Positions 14,201 through 26,371 of a stretch of DNA of 64,000 nucleotides are shown here, in pieces. The position numbers and the translations under genes are program-made. The first letter of the stretch is position 1; the number at the start of each line of letters is the position of its first letter. The notes beneath the pieces are model-generated. The model saw only the letters and a list, made by a program, of their open reading frames with translations, searched no databases and was not told the DNA's origin. This DNA comes from Trogon surrucura (Eukaryota > Chordata > Aves > Trogoniformes > Trogonidae), in the NCBI GenBank assembly GCA_020746105.1, contig JAJGST010000004.1:156687-220686 (forward strand). The letters are read 5' to 3'.

Positions 14201-17200
14201 TTGATGTAGATCATTAAGCATTCCCACAAAAGCACAGCACTGCAACACACAATATGTTTATGTGTCTTTTTAAAAAGACTACCTTATTCATATATAGGAA
14301 AAAATAAGCATACAGGAATAAACCCAGTTTAGGCTGAACTTCAACTACCAGTTGTATTTGCGTAGCAAAGTAAACCCAAAGAACTTACACCACCTGACCA
14401 ATCCCCAGCACCAAAGAGACAATCAGAAAGGCCCCTATTTGCAGAAACAAACCTCTGTGGAAAAGAGCCAAGAGCAGGATTACACAAGTGAATGTTTTAG
14501 AGCAAGACAGATGTGCAACCAGTTCTACACTTCCCTCCTACCTGCATCATAGATGGTCTGAGTCTTGGCGAGCTACAGGGCAGCTTTTTCTAACTCAGTG
14601 TTTGATCATTAACTCCTAGAGATGCTGTTAGGGCAAAAGTGCACACAGACAACTGCTTTCATTCTCAGAAATTAACTTACTGGCTATACCGGCACAAGGC
14701 TAGCAGCCTAGAATACAAGACAAATCAGCCATTGAAAAACTCCAGGCTGGAACTCTGAAACCCTACGCTTTTCCAGCATTTCCTGAGGAACAGCACATAC
14801 CCACCTCCACACAGCATCACTGCTGCTGAAGTCATCCTTCTTCACATCCTGAACAAGCCCACCAGGTGACCGTACACGGCATCACCTGGACTTTCTAACT
14901 CTGGTTAGTACTTCCCTAGAGACTCCTGTAAAAAACTTCAGTGCACAGCAATATTCAGTAGCTACCAAAAAAAAAAAAAAAAGATTGCTTCTCATATCGT
15001 ATGGGGCAGAAGCTTCGGAGTTAATCTGGTCAAGACTCGGGCCACCAAGCACTCAGACATATTCCTTCTGGCAAAGACAAGCTTAACTTCCCTTGGCATC
15101 TCCACCTACACTCTCTAAAACACACTGAGAGATGGGGAAACTTCAATCAGGATACTAATTTATTGTTCAGAGCAGCATCCTCTCCTACAGTTAACTCTTG
15201 CCCCTTGAGGGACAAGCTGCCACTGGAGATAAGAGGGTTCTCTCAGCTCCATGCAAACGGGCCACAACACAGTAACTCTACCAAGGACCTGTACAAGCTG
15301 AACACTATGTGGAAGTTAACTTGTTAAAAAAAAAATCGTGGAACAGCAGCTTAAGAAGTAGTCATCTTCTTCATTACATCAAGGACAAAGGACTTTCTTC
15401 GAGAGAGGATTAGCCACACCGGATTACGTGTTCTTAATCTATACAAACAGAACTGATTTTCTGCTTTTTCACAATCATCTCTCACACTTTCTGAAAACAA
15501 GAATTTTTTGTTCTCCCCCCAAAACACTTCAAAGAAAACCAACACAAGCATCATTTCTTTGACAGCTAATCCATCCTATAAAGGTTATATGTGTGCAGCT
15601 TGCCAGGGAGTTACAAGGTCAATTGAATGCATATCTGTTCTTTCCTGTTACTGTATTTTTTGCCCCACCATACTAAACACACTGCTTCAGCCACTTACAT
15701 CAGGGCTATCATTAACTGTACAGAAATATTTGCCTCTAAAAACAAACCAACATATACACATCACCAAAATTATTTCTCAGTTTACGCTCAAACTCGCACC
15801 TCAAGAGTCTTCCTCATCTCCACGCTATGCAAAGCCACCTTCAGAAAAGAATAGCTGAGGTGTATGCTTAGGAAAAATCAAGGTGCATGCGGTCAGTAGA
15901 TCACACGGTCAGATTTGTACCACTCCGCAGCTTTGCATCTGCTCAGGACAAACCCCCAAAGGGCAGCCAAGAGCCTGGGAGAAGCAGAGCACACAGAGCT
16001 CCAGTTAGTCCCTACTGCTCCGGTCGCTTTTGACATCTGTTGCAGCTCAACATAAACCAGCTCAGCCTTTAAAGTCACTCCACTTTATGCCACGGGCACA
16101 CAGACACCTGGACACAGTTCAAACAGACTAAGAAGCTGCAATCATGGCTTGCTGTTGTTACCACTCCAACTCCTTTTTTTTTTCCTTAATACATGCCTAA
16201 CACCAACAGACAAAAGAAATAAGCAAACAGATTAATATCCACTTCTATAAAAAGCATGTCATTTCTTAAGGAATCAAAATACTTCATTACCAGGATCTTC
16301 ACACAACTCAAGGAAGCCACAGACATCAGCTTTTTGGTGGAGCTCTCCCAGCTATTACACACAGCAATTAAGAAGCAGTGATCTCCACGTGCATCTGAAC
16401 GACACGGCTTCCTAACCTTAAACACACTGGTCTGTAAGAAAAGCTGTGATAAAACATTTAGCACAAGTCACGGAGTGGCATGCCAGGACGCGAAAACGAA
16501 CGACAAAACCAGTTACAGCACGAGTTCAAGCCAAGCTGGGCTCCCCATTCAAGGCCACAGCTGGCAGCAGGAGATCTGAACTGGGGCACACAAATTACTG
16601 CAGTTTATGCAAACTCAGCAGAAAAACTGCTGTACTGTGGCCTTAACCAAAGGGCTTCAGGAGCAAAAGCTGAATTTTCTGACTGACAGACAGCAAGCAT
16701 CACACAGAGCTAAGACATCTCCATTTCCTTTCATCCTCCTCAGTCAGCTAGAAATTTGTTCCAACGACAGCTGTTAAAGACACTGTAAGAAAAAAGATAA
16801 CACAAGCTCACAGATGGGGTGTTTTGGTGTGGAGACGGTCTCACAGTGTACTGGTTTCATGCAGCTATTGCAGACAGAGCTTCAGGACTGTCAAGCAACT
16901 CTTATCTTAATGTTCTAGCAGAACATAATTTGTGTGTGTGTGTGTGTAACTCACTGAAAACGAGTGGATCCGAGAGCTGCTATTTCTCACCTGTAGATGC
17001 CTGGCAGAATTTGACTGCAGCTCAGCAGCAGCGCTACTTTCCGAAGGCTGTTTGATGACGGCCACCTTGACGCCCGGTTCCTGCAGGACAGACACTCACA
17101 CCACACAGGGCCACACGGCAATGCTCTGAAGGACCCAGGATTACCCGTCGTTAGTCAATTAACAGAGCTCAGTATCACCACACATTTTCTTTTCGGCACC

Positions 17201-20200
17201 AAGAACCAAGTGGCTCATCCAGATGCTTTGTCTCTATAATCTTATGTCGACTCACTGGGAATATTCAGAAAGCTGGAGATTCAAGGTATAAAGACACTTC
17301 TGCAAAATCAAAATCTTACTGTTATACATAAAACCCTGAGAGTCAAAGGAGATTAATTTGAATATAGTTTGAACCATGTAATTTTCAAACAAACACACAG
17401 GAGATTAAGACAATCCAGAGGATACCTAAATATTTAAATATACTTCAAGACTTGCTAAAAATAAAGACCGTAGTCCTTTCATGTCATTTAGGCTCAAACA
17501 CATAAAAAAGTTACCATGTCCTTCCTTAACTTCATCCAGTCAAAAACAGTTCCTACCATAAACAAAGATCTTTAAACTATCACCTGAATTTGCTGTTTTC
17601 TTGGCACAGCTGCCAGACAATTTTCTACCAGTGACGCACAAAACTCAGTGACAAGAGAATTCCCGAGACCCTGATTTGTCAAAAAGCTTTCAAGGAAAAA
17701 AAAATCTTTTCTGAAGTCACCTCTCACATTCCCCACTGAAGAGTAAAGACATCTTTGGGAATAACCGTGTATCCAAGAAAAAGCTAATATTTAACTTCAA
17801 AAGCTGGTATTTAACTCAAAAGAAAAAAAAAACACCCACTGTAGTTATTCATCTACACGTGGCATTTCATCCACCACCATCACAAAATATCAGCTACCCC
17901 TGCTGTACAGAAGGAGTGCCCAGCATAAAGTAGTATATAATAACAAGGACTGAAATAAAGGTATACAAATTCCAGAGCTTCAGAAAACAAGTCCATTATT
18001 GGCACGTTGTCAGGAAGGAACCCGACAGATGAGACGTGGCTGCCTGCGGTGTGTCTGAAGGACAACAAGTGCGAGGACTGGCGCGTTACAGTACATATGT
18101 ACTACCCAGCCCTGTGGGACAGGCTCATTCCTCATTGCCAACGTGGACAAGGCATTTCCTTAACACATTGTGGTTAAAATAAAGAAAGCTTACATTTACA
18201 GAACTACTTCTAGGACAAGAATGTTTCCTCCCTGCCACCATTCCCTCTGACATGAAAAAGGGAAGGGACGGTGTTACGATCCTTGATCTCTAGGGTCCAC
18301 TTGTGCAGCCGGGTAAGTCGTGCACCAAAAGCCAGGGCTGTTGATGTCCACTGCTCCCCCACTTCCCCCTTAAACCAAAGTATCAGAAATATTGACCAAA
18401 ACACACACCAGCTAATTGCTCGTGGCTAGTCACATCCATGAGGAGACCTGCCCAAATCATGGGGGTTTTAGTCACAGAAGAGCAAAACAAAGACAAAAAT
18501 TATACTCGGCTGCTTTCAAATTCCAAATGTTTTCAAACACCTTTGCTGCTACCAAAAAAAAAACCAACAACCAAACCACAACAGAAGAAAAGACAGACCT
18601 CTTGCCAGCTGCCATTCAGAACTCCCTAACTTCACTCCTCAGAAGCCTTTACTTGCTACACAGGCCACTACAACAAATACTTCTAATCTTGCCAAAATCT
18701 ACCTTAACATCAATCTACTCCAGGCTTGACTGGTTTTCTTCGGAATTCATTCTGAACACAACTTCAAACCAAAGGGTGGAGAAGCAGGAGTGTGGAAGAA
18801 ACACTTTCCTCTACAAACTAAGATATGTTCTCCAAATTTGTCAGTAAAGAACACGCAGAGGTATCGTGGCAGCCAGGTTGGTTCCTTCCCAACACGACCT
18901 TTTGGGACATTTCCGTTCCAGCAGTTCCACACAACAACTTCTCAACAATCTCCTGTTAAACTTCCATATAATACAAATCTGTGCCTAACCGAAATCTTCC
19001 GATACCCTCCAGCGTATCACTCGCATTTAAAAATAGGTATCTTAAAGCTTTTGTATTGTTCACACAACCTTTCTGAACAGTCAGTGCAAAAATTGTGTGT
19101 AGCACTAAACCCCCTTAATCTCCAGTTGAGTATCTACAGGAACTATTGCCAGCCCAGGTGCTCTTCTCCCCTCCTGCTAGAGATTCTTACTCCAGCACCT
19201 GAGTGATTGCACCTGCTTCACTTGATTTTTTTCTTGGTTCCTCTCTTTATCTCCTCCTCATCACTCTTCCTGAACAGCCACTCCATGACTTACTAATCTG
19301 TCATTTTTTCCCCCCACTGCACACAGTGTTGGAAGTAAACAGTGAAGAACTTTCCACATTGCCCATCAGTCGCTGTTCTGGCTTGTCAAACACACAGGGG
19401 ATTATTTCCCCTGCCCTCCCTTTTGAGACCTCTTCAGTTTGTCACTTCAAGAAGCAGCATTTAACTTGAAGAACACATCAGAACTTGGGCATGGCATTAT
19501 CAAGCCATCACCAATTTCAACACACCTGAGGCTTCACTTCCCTCTCCAGAGCCTCATTTAGTTCATATCAGCTGCCCTTTGTTACTTCCCAGTACACAGA
19601 GCAGAAGTTCTCACCAGCAAGAAGACTTAAATTCAAAGTTCTCAGTATTTCAGCTCAGAAAGACTGTTCTTACACACTCTTGATACCTTCACATTGGAGT
19701 CAACATTTAAGGGAAATAAAGGTTGAAACAGATGCACTAACAGTCACATGAATATGTTTTGGTTTTTTTTAATTGTCCTGATCAGCTGAAATGTAGAAGC
19801 ATTTCAGCAGCCTAACCTTTGACAAGTTCAGTACTCCACATGGCTTATTGACAACAAGGACATCAGAGAACAGAAGTGACTGTGGATATTTTCCCCTGAA
19901 TGTACAGTATAACAAAAGCTTCAAGCAGCAGAGAAGTGTTTCAGCACAGCTTCTGCCTTCCAGCATTTTTTTGCTTTGTACTTATTACCAACAGAAATAA
20001 TGCGAGAGCAGCTACAAGAAAAAAAAATTCACCACTGTCATGATTCAACATCCACATATTAGCTGTTGACATTTTGCTCATGTGAAGTGTAACAGCAATC
20101 ACAACGTAAATCCACACCTTGTCACCTTCAGCAGCCCAAGTAATACAAGACCTGTGAATTTTAGCACGTTATACACAATCTGAGTAGTTAGAATAAAAAC

Positions 20201-23200
20201 ATAGTTTAGGCTAGAACACAGAGTCTCCCAGTCAAACCGCATGATACTCTGCACATCTCCACATCCCACAGGCCTCCAAAACAAACTTTGGACAAGCCAC
20301 GTCATCTTTTTTTAGTTTTATGCAGCCTTTGTTTTCTAGATGGACAGGCTTCTTTACTTTAAGATATAGAAAGACCCACTCTAATAGCAGAAAAAATTCC
20401 ATGGGTACAGCTGCAATACAACTACTCACCAGCACTGAAAAGCTCAGCAATCTCCGACGTGTTCTCACTTCAAAAGTCATTAAAAATGCTTTCAGGAGTA
20501 GGTAATAGCATTAGTTGTGTATGACCACGGCATCTGCAAATCTGTCAGCTCCTCCAGATTGGGCTAAAATAAGCACTACAGCTTTCCCATTATATTAAAA
20601 ACAGCTGGTTAGTTCTAGCCTCACCTCACCTGAAGTAGCATCAACAAGATCGTGTTCACCTGCAGCCACAAGATTACTCTACAGACACCTGCACACGTGG
20701 GCCAGCATTTGCCTCAAACAACAAGAGGTCAGAAAACTACTCCTACATCTGCAGAAGCAGAAAACACTTCAGGTCTCAGTTAGATCCTCTTCCAAAAAAC
20801 ACAAGCTTCAGCCAAGCAGGATCACAAGACTTGAGAAAGGGAGGAGGAAGCCAGCTCACAATTCATCCCTCTTCTTCCACACCCTTGTGTGGACAAAAGG
20901 AAAGCAGACAGAGAACAAGGCACCATCACAGAATTACCTACAGAACACAGAATTCTCTAAATGAATCAGATTTTCATTTCTGGTCAGCCTTCACTGCAAG
21001 TATTTGGACAATTCCACTGGTGATCATAACTGTGGTAATGCTGCACACACCAAGAAAAGGGGAGTTCATACAGACCAGGCTGATGTTCCTCAGCCCAAGA
21101 CAGAGGCTTCAAATCCAGTCTTCTCCCACTTCTGGATTCCCAGAAAACAACACAACTTGCACATGTGCCCTGCTTTTCTGCTGCCTACAACAACAGTGAT
21201 GTGTTGCGCAGATTCCCCCTATCATCACGCTTGCCAAGTTTCACACAAAAATAGTTCGTGAGGCACGGCTGACTGCTGGAGTAGCTGGAAGGCAAGACTC
21301 ATTCAGAAAGTACCTATTTTACACATTTAAGAATATTAATGTTATGATGACTCTGCCTGGAGCTACTTGCAGAACTAGTGGACACCAATGAGGCTTTCGG
21401 AAATTTTGTTGGGGTTTGTCACCCCTGCCCCCAAAGAGCTCTTGTCCCCATGTTCAGCTGCCACCATTAGTAACAACACGGGTTCCAAGTCGTGGCCCTC
21501 TTACATGGAACTTCAAACCGAGAAAACAGAATGGCCCGTGGTTCAAAAGACTCCCATTTCACTCACCATCACTTTCCCTCTTACTTTTTAAGTCTTCCAT
21601 CCACTTTGGAATATTTTTCAATGCAACGTAATCCCTTAAGTACTCTTGGCGTCTTTCTTCCAAGGTCATCTTCAGCAAACGCTCTGTTCAGGGGAAGAAG
21701 AAATAATAAAAAATTAGTTTTGCAAGCTTTCACACACCCTTGCACATCAGCCAAGCAGTGACCAGTTCAGTGTCCTTGATGCAATTAAACACCATTGGAG
21801 AGAACCAAGCGCAGGTGATTCCATGAGTTCCAAGGAGCAGGAGCTAAACACAGGGTGTCTGTACAACCGTACATGCCTATTTCTGGATATCCCAGCTCAG
21901 CAAAAAGAAATGCCTCTTCACCACACTCTCAGCTGTCCAGACTTACCACTCCCCTCAGTGCTACTGCACCTCTGCTTCCTGACACTTGAACTGAAGGGTC
22001 AGAGAACTAACAGCAAGTAGGAAACTGCTGCTTTATATGGAGCTTTCAGGGATGGAAGTTATTCTTTAACTTCTGCATTTGTAAACCGTAACTTAAAAAG
22101 TCAGGAAGATCAAAACTAAAACATTTTTACTAACACTAGTTTACCAGTGCCAGTCAATACAGGCAGGGAGCCTGGCACAAATTTAACACGAGTGCTACTA
22201 CATTACAAAATAAACTGGAGCTCAAGCCAACGTTGTGTCACTTTATGGATGTCTGGGGTGACAAGAAAGACATCTTTGTTTACTTGGGCTTTTTGTTCTG
22301 AAAGCCAGGTCATTTGCAGCATGAATAAACAGGTGTCATTTGCTTTAGACTCCTCACACAGTGGCATTTAATCCCATTTTGAGCCAAAAAAAAAAAAAAA
22401 ATTAAATCAGCAGCTGAAGAAAATCCTAGAATATCTGCTAAACGCCCAGAAGCAACAAAAGTGCGTGGGTTTGACAGACTGTGGTTGAACATAAACCCAA
22501 GCACTAGGAAAGCCCACTGCCACCCTCTGGCTCACTGTGTTCCTAAAAAAGCAGACCAGGACCACCAGGACCTGCATCTGCCGGATTCAAAGCGCTGACA
22601 AAGAGAACCTGGGTTTGAAGTGGGCAGCATGGGTTCAACTTCAGAGGTTTTTATTTGAGCATTAACACAACACGCTCAGTTACCGCACTAAAACACACAC
22701 GGATGGTTGTTTGCTCCCAAGAAACCCGCCACGTCTTTTTTCAGACTGTCAGTGAAAAGGAAAGTCTCCAAGATTGTTCAATTATGACGGCTGCTGCCAA
22801 CCTCACTCTTCTTCAGACCTTGCTAAAAATGGACTAAGAAAACAAAAATAATCCATCTAAATGACCCAACACCGCAAACAACCCCATACTCCCGCAAGAC
22901 TCTCTACCCGATTTTTGCAGCCACATCCTCTTCTCCCTCCTCACTCCCATACCCTGTATTAGCTTAGCACAACATGCAGAGCTTTTCCCCTTGCAGAAGA
23001 AGGGGGGGGGAGAAAAAAAGAAAAACAGAAAAACAGAAACTATAGAATTGCACAGTGCCCATATTCCAATTAAGTTTCTGTGCCTGTTTTCCCCAGTGGC
23101 ACTGTACTACTATTAACATACCAATAGCTTTTCTTGAAACATTAATCAGTAATAAATGTTCTTTGATGATTCAAGAGTTTCTAGGGGTGTAGGGGAAAGA

Positions 23201-24704
23201 TAGATCCGTATTATTTGCTTTTGGCGTAAAGGACTAAGTGGACATGAAAACAATATTTTTACCTCAAGTTGAAGGAGCAGTGAGTAAGCTGAGAGCATTG
23301 CATCTGCTTCTCAGATCAAACCTCAAATAAAAAAAAAAAGAAAAAGAACCCACTTTCAATGGGGTTTGGGTGTTTTTCGAGTTTTGTTTTGTTTTTTTCT
23401 GTGTGTTGTTTTTTTCCCTCCAAAATAAAGTTTCCTAATTATGCAGGCTGCAATCCACACAGCCTAATAACCAGAGGCAGGTTTTAAGCACAGACTCCCT
23501 TATCAAAATAAGTTTACTCTGGTATTTTTGACAGTATTACCATTTTCTTCAGTTGACAACAGCATTTCTCTCCCATTATTCAAGCTTGGTATTTTAATTG
23601 GATATTTACAAATGCAGAAGTAAAACTAATGTGATTAGTATCGCCATTACACACACCAGATAAGCACTTCACTCCATTACTTGATCTTCAGGCACACAAA
23701 ACATCAGGTATTGAACGTGCAGGCAAACCTGAGGGAGCGTGTCTGTGCCTGTCTGCTTTGAGGGACTGAAGCAAAAGAAGTTTTACTACCTTGTGCTAAA
23801 AAGGTTGGAGACAAGTTCCCCTCTGTAGGAAGATTCCACAAAACTTGGCTCTTGCGAGTCAGCAGCAAGAATTTCACCCGAGTCTTAATTACACACAAGC
23901 CTCCTGGAAGATGCTTCCAACAGCCTCAGCTGGAAGTACAGTTTTCTGCCTGGAGCTTTACAAAGTGCCTTGGAAAGGTTGCGAGCAGAGCAGTCCTGTG
24001 GCTAAGACTCCGAAATCAACTCCAGTCCCGCTCCCGTTCTGTTTCAGCTGTCCTCAAGCAATATCCACCCTGGGAGAACATGGACCAACCCTTAATCATC
24101 AGGAAAGTAATTAAGAAAGGCAAGGGTATTGTCAGGGGGTTTGAACTCAATATTTAGCAATCGGTGCTTTTTCTTTTTACAAACTTCTCTGGAATAGAAA
24201 AGGCTGAGAACAATTGCACTCGGAGCCTCACAGGAAGAGCAGAGCCGGCGTGCACAGCAAGCTTGACAGGGGCTCAGGAGTAGCTGGGAAAGGCAAAGGC
24301 AGGCCTAACGAAAGAGTTGAGTTTAAAAGTACAGTCTGGGTTGGAAAGAAACTAATTGGGCTTCTATAGTTTTGCTCTGTAGTAAAGGAGGTACTTGGGA
24401 AGAACAGTCACGCAGGGACTGGCACAAAAGCAACGCCAGCAATGAGCACAGAAGTTTTTTCTGCCATCCTCACTCAAAATGCTCAGCAGCACCAGCACGG
24501 TGATGGAAAGCAGTTACTGGAGCAGAAGACTGGCAAAAGCTGTTTGGTCTTACTAGGCAGAAACACTGAGCTCTGGCCAGGTAGTGCCCACAAACCTACT
24601 TCCCTGGATAGAAAAAACAAATAAATAAATCTCACCAGCAGTTGTGAGCTCTGGTTTGCATTCAGTCACATCACCGTACCGATGCGGACCCGCCATCCTC
24701 ACAG
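5108..24704 (-). CDS. APLF: APLF-like gene (aprataxin and PNK-like factor), 3' truncated by the window edge
   Basis: APLF is a nuclear DNA double-strand-break repair factor and histone chaperone. It binds poly(ADP-ribose) through PBZ zinc fingers, Ku through a short peptide, and XRCC1/XRCC4 through an FHA domain. Five minus-strand exons, 16991-17080, 14542-14572, 13332-13440, 9212-9694 and 5108-5233, each have AG and GT borders. They join with reading phases 0-1, 1-2, 2-1 and 2-1 that match at every junction without a stop. The last two encode the diagnostic part: PCVYGRGCSR, then RKNP, then a linker with DDRPDCP, as in vertebrate APLF. Both PBZ motifs lack zinc ligands (see the finding). I saw neither the FHA exons nor the RKRxLPxWM-type Ku-binding peptide. 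Candidate 5' exons lie at 20430-20467, 21585-21683 and 24636-24704. The CpG island at 25.8 kb is the likely promoter. The name rests on the PBZ region; the upstream exon set is inference. Confidence 0.68.
5234..9211. other. Intron of the APLF-like gene
   Basis: Moderately AT-rich, with short polypurine runs (for example 8185-8205). I see no repeat family, RNA gene or supported exon. The frames at 5882-6226 and 6473-6796 have no splice context. Confidence 0.5.
9212..9694 (-). CDS. APLF: APLF large exon ending inside PBZ1
   Basis: 483 nt open throughout (1+160 codons+2), between acceptor ATTTTAG and donor GTAAAG. It encodes a Ser/Glu/Lys-rich, low-hydrophobicity linker, including ISSKEKSIEE and ASESSKQKKHKRT, and closes with PCVYGRGCSR, the first half of a PBZ finger. 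The human gene likewise has a long acidic and serine-rich exon immediately before the first PBZ, split at the same place. Confidence 0.78.
9700..9785 (-). repeat. Short CR1-like 3' tail
   Basis: The plus strand reads AATGAATCACAGAACAGCCCAGGTTGGAGGTGACCTCAAAAGATCATC in pieces typical of the reverse complement of an avian CR1 3' end. It abuts the acceptor of the large APLF exon, so this repeat supplies part of the upstream intron sequence. Confidence 0.6.
9786..11094. other. APLF-like gene intron
   Basis: Mostly unique-looking sequence. The 10.6-11.1 kb part is more GC-rich and has frames on both strands, but no coherent exon. No RNA gene or other repeat was recognised. Confidence 0.45.
11095..12276 (-). 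mobile_element. Complete solo ERVL-type LTR with 5-bp target-site duplication
   Basis: A 1182-bp element with TG...CA ends. On the plus strand it begins TGTCGTGGGTTGACCCTGG and ends CCAAAACA. It is flanked on both sides by the direct repeat CTGGG (11090-11094 and 12277-12281), the 5-bp target duplication expected for ERVL integration. The interior is the Ser/Pro-codon-like, 'tgctccagcgtgggc' repeat-rich LTR common in bird genomes, oriented so that transcription would run on the minus strand. No internal retroviral sequence is present, so it is a solo LTR left by LTR-LTR recombination. The open frames inside it are not genes. Confidence 0.87.
12282..13331. other. APLF-like gene intron
   Basis: No recognisable repeat beyond short A and T runs, and no supported exon on either strand. 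Confidence 0.45.
13332..13440 (-). CDS. APLF: Exon of the APLF-like gene
   Basis: 109 nt (2+35 codons+2), with acceptor CTCCATAG and donor GTAAGC. The phase fits both neighbours. It encodes the hydrophilic segment SPTKSCDVQLENLLLSNGV and onward. It resembles the poorly conserved APLF linker in composition only. Confidence 0.6.
13441..14541. other. APLF-like gene intron
   Basis: No gene, repeat family or RNA recognised. There is an A-run near 14105. A 126-codon plus-strand frame at 13443-13823 overlaps the exon antisense and is treated as chance. Confidence 0.45.
14542..14572 (-). CDS. APLF: 31-nt micro-exon of the APLF-like gene
   Basis: Acceptor CCCTGTAG and donor GTAGGA bound 31 nt that encode LAKTQTIYDA plus one base. 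The start phase (0) matches the exon at 17.0 kb and the end phase (1) matches the exon at 13.4 kb. On its own a 31-nt exon would be weak; the two phase matches support it. Confidence 0.5.
14573..16990. other. APLF-like gene intron
   Basis: Includes an A-run at about 14970-14984, a T-run near 16168 and a (TG)n microsatellite at about 16930-16948. No supported gene. Confidence 0.45.
16991..17080 (-). CDS. APLF: Exon of the APLF-like gene
   Basis: A 90-nt, phase 0-0 exon with strong borders (TCCTGCAG acceptor, GTGAGA donor). It encodes EPGVKVAVIKQPSESSAAAE followed by ten more residues. Base composition (GC-rich with G/C third positions at its 5' end) differs from the surrounding intron. The link to APLF is by phase continuity, not by recognised homology. 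Confidence 0.6.
17081..21584. other. Intron(s) upstream of the 17.0-kb exon
   Basis: Largely AT-rich with no identified repeats. The only candidate exon is 20430-20467. A minus-strand frame at 18747-18932 and another at 18210-18404 look partly protein-like but have no convincing splice sites. Confidence 0.4.
20430..20467 (-). CDS. Possible 38-nt exon
   Basis: A strong donor (GTGAGT) follows 38 nt after a weak acceptor (TTTTGAAG). The length (2+36) would bridge the phase left by the 21.6-kb exon to the phase-0 start at 17.0 kb. Another frame would read ENTSEIAELFSA. Because it is short and the acceptor is poor, it may be chance. Confidence 0.22.
21585..21683 (-). CDS. Coding exon of unrecognised family
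   Basis: 99 nt (2+32 codons+1), with acceptor CCTGAACAG and donor GTAAGA. It reads as a charged helix: RLLKMTLEERRQEYLRDYVA, then LKNIPKWMEDLK. It joins in phase with the exon at 24.65 kb. The content looks strongly protein-like, but I do not recognise the family, and it is not the FHA domain that starts mammalian APLF. It may be a lineage-specific N-terminus of the gene below it, or a separate minus-strand gene. Confidence 0.62.
21684..24635. other. Intron
   Basis: Contains A-runs (22386-22400), a G-run (23004-23011), GTTTT-rich DNA near 23370-23410, and at about 23497-23600 a segment that recurs at 26990-27095. No supported exon. Confidence 0.45.
24636..24704 (-). CDS. Probable first coding exon of the minus-strand gene
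   Basis: Acceptor CTCATCAG, 69 nt, donor GTGAGA. An ATG at 24694-24696 opens the frame MAGPHRYGDVTECKPELTTA, ending in phase 1, which fits the exon at 21.6 kb. It lies about 1.1 kb downstream of the CpG island, as expected for a second exon after an untranslated first exon. Confidence 0.5.
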
Positions 24705-25780
24705 CTGATGAGGACAATGAAAACGTGCCTGCAGCTCAGGCTCCCAGCTCACCTCCCAGTCCCCCCACTCAGCCCTCTCTGCCAAAGGTTCCAGTTCACA
24801 TGTCGGGCTATGAATTCACAGAGGGAACAGCAGAGCTGGGAGATCCAAGTGCAAGTAACAGCAACACTCACCAGAGCCCACCAGAAACCTCACCCCATCT
24901 GCCCCCAGCACAAAACCAGCATTTTGTGAAAGTAAAGACATAAGAGCATTAAGGATTTGTGCAGGGCAAGTCGGTTATAGCTGACTGCAATTCCTGAAGA
25001 CTTAACTGTATCTTCTCTATTGAAAAGAGAGATTTAAAACACCTGGTAGAAATTTGTTGCCTCACCTTAACTACAGAAACAGGCTCTGTAAGACAGCTTT
25101 GAAGGAGAAGAGCATGTAACAAAACTCTGGCTTTTGAGAAGAGTTTGACAGGAGCAGCTAACCTACAGATAGGTCGGTTTAATTGTGTCTTAACGTAGTT
25201 TTTTTTCCCCTTGGAAACACACACTTGAGTTCTGCCACAGACAAAAAGGATGAATCCTTCAAACTACTCTTCTGCCTCCTTGGCTTCAAACACACCTACA
25301 GTCATCAGGGTGATGGAAGAAAAGAAAGCAAACTTAAAATACGACCTGCTGGGGAGGTTTGGGTTTCTTTCCTCTCCTCCTTGTAGCTGCTGTAAATATT
25401 ACACTTCCACTGGGTGAATTAAGAGAAATTTTCACATCGCCCTCCACGTGATCCATAGGAACGGCAGGGGCTGCGTAAAATGCTTGTCCCAGGGTTCTCA
25501 CACTCTGGAGCTTGACACTGGGGTTTTATAAACTGAGACTACACAGGGCAGGGGTCCTTCAAATAATCAGAGGAATCAATATTTGGTAGGCGGAGGGTGC
25601 TTTGAGAGCCCTCACACCCCAAAACGTCTCACCCCAGGTGATCAGTGCTGGAGGAAGCCGAACTCAAACTCATTACACCAGCGATACCAACAAACCTTTT
25701 ATTCCCCCCTTCCCGCCTCCGGAAAACCCAGGCAATTAAAATGGGAAAAGGCACCTCTGGGCGGCATGTGCCGAACTTTT
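24705..25780. other. First intron and 5' flank
   Basis: No repeat or supported exon. A minus-strand frame at 24949-25224 has no splice context. Confidence 0.4.
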
Positions 25781-25784
25781 CGGC

Positions 25785-26360
25785 TCCCGAGGGGGTGGAG
25801 GAGACGCCGCGCCAGAGCCGACCCGCTCGCCGACGCCGTGCGCCGCTGCCCGCTGCCGCTGCTCCCCGCCGGCTCCGCGCCCGCAGCCCGGCTCCGCACG
25901 GCGCCCGTCAGCTGGGTCACGCCTCGCTCGAACCCGACACCCCCGCAGCGCCCGCCCCCCTCCCCGCCGCCCGGTGGCCCCGGCACACGCCGCTCAGCAG
26001 CCCCCTCCTCCGCCCGCCCGCCGCTGCCGCCGCCGGACCGGGCCCGGCGGACGCGCCGGCTGGGAGGGGGCGTGAGCTCGGCCCGCGGCGATGGGCTGAG
26101 GGGGTGTGGAGGAGCGAGGACGGCGGGGCGGCAGGGGGCCGCCGGGCAGGGCAGGTGTCGGTGGGTGCTGGGGTGCCACAGCGGCTGTCCCAGCGCTCCC
26201 CCCTGCAAGCGGAACGGGTAACCCCTCTGATCTCCGCCCGCCGGGGCCGCCAAAAACGGGGCTTCCCGTTGTAAAACCCGCACCGCCGGCGGGGTCAGTG
26301 TCCGCCCGGGGAACGAAGGGCAGGGCAGGCGCGCCTCGGCCCCTCCTTCGCTCCCTGTTT
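25785..26360 (-). promoter_or_regulatory. CpG island, likely promoter of the APLF-like minus-strand gene
   Basis: A sharp rise in GC and CpG with runs such as GCCGCCGCC and CCGGGCCCGGCGG. It is bordered on the left by ordinary AT-rich DNA and on the right by a CR1 remnant. The exons to its left run on the minus strand, so a leftward promoter is most likely. Nothing gene-like starts rightward. Long frames inside the island (for example 25583-26221 plus and 25699-26283 minus) are low-complexity Pro/Arg/Gly/Ala readings of GC-rich DNA and are not called. Confidence 0.7.
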
Positions 26361-26371
26361 TTATTCCGTTG

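Noticed and set aside
25583-26283. Frames of about 200 codons in the CpG island at 26 kb
   Set aside because: Pro/Arg/Ala/Gly compositional readings present in several frames at once, with no domain.
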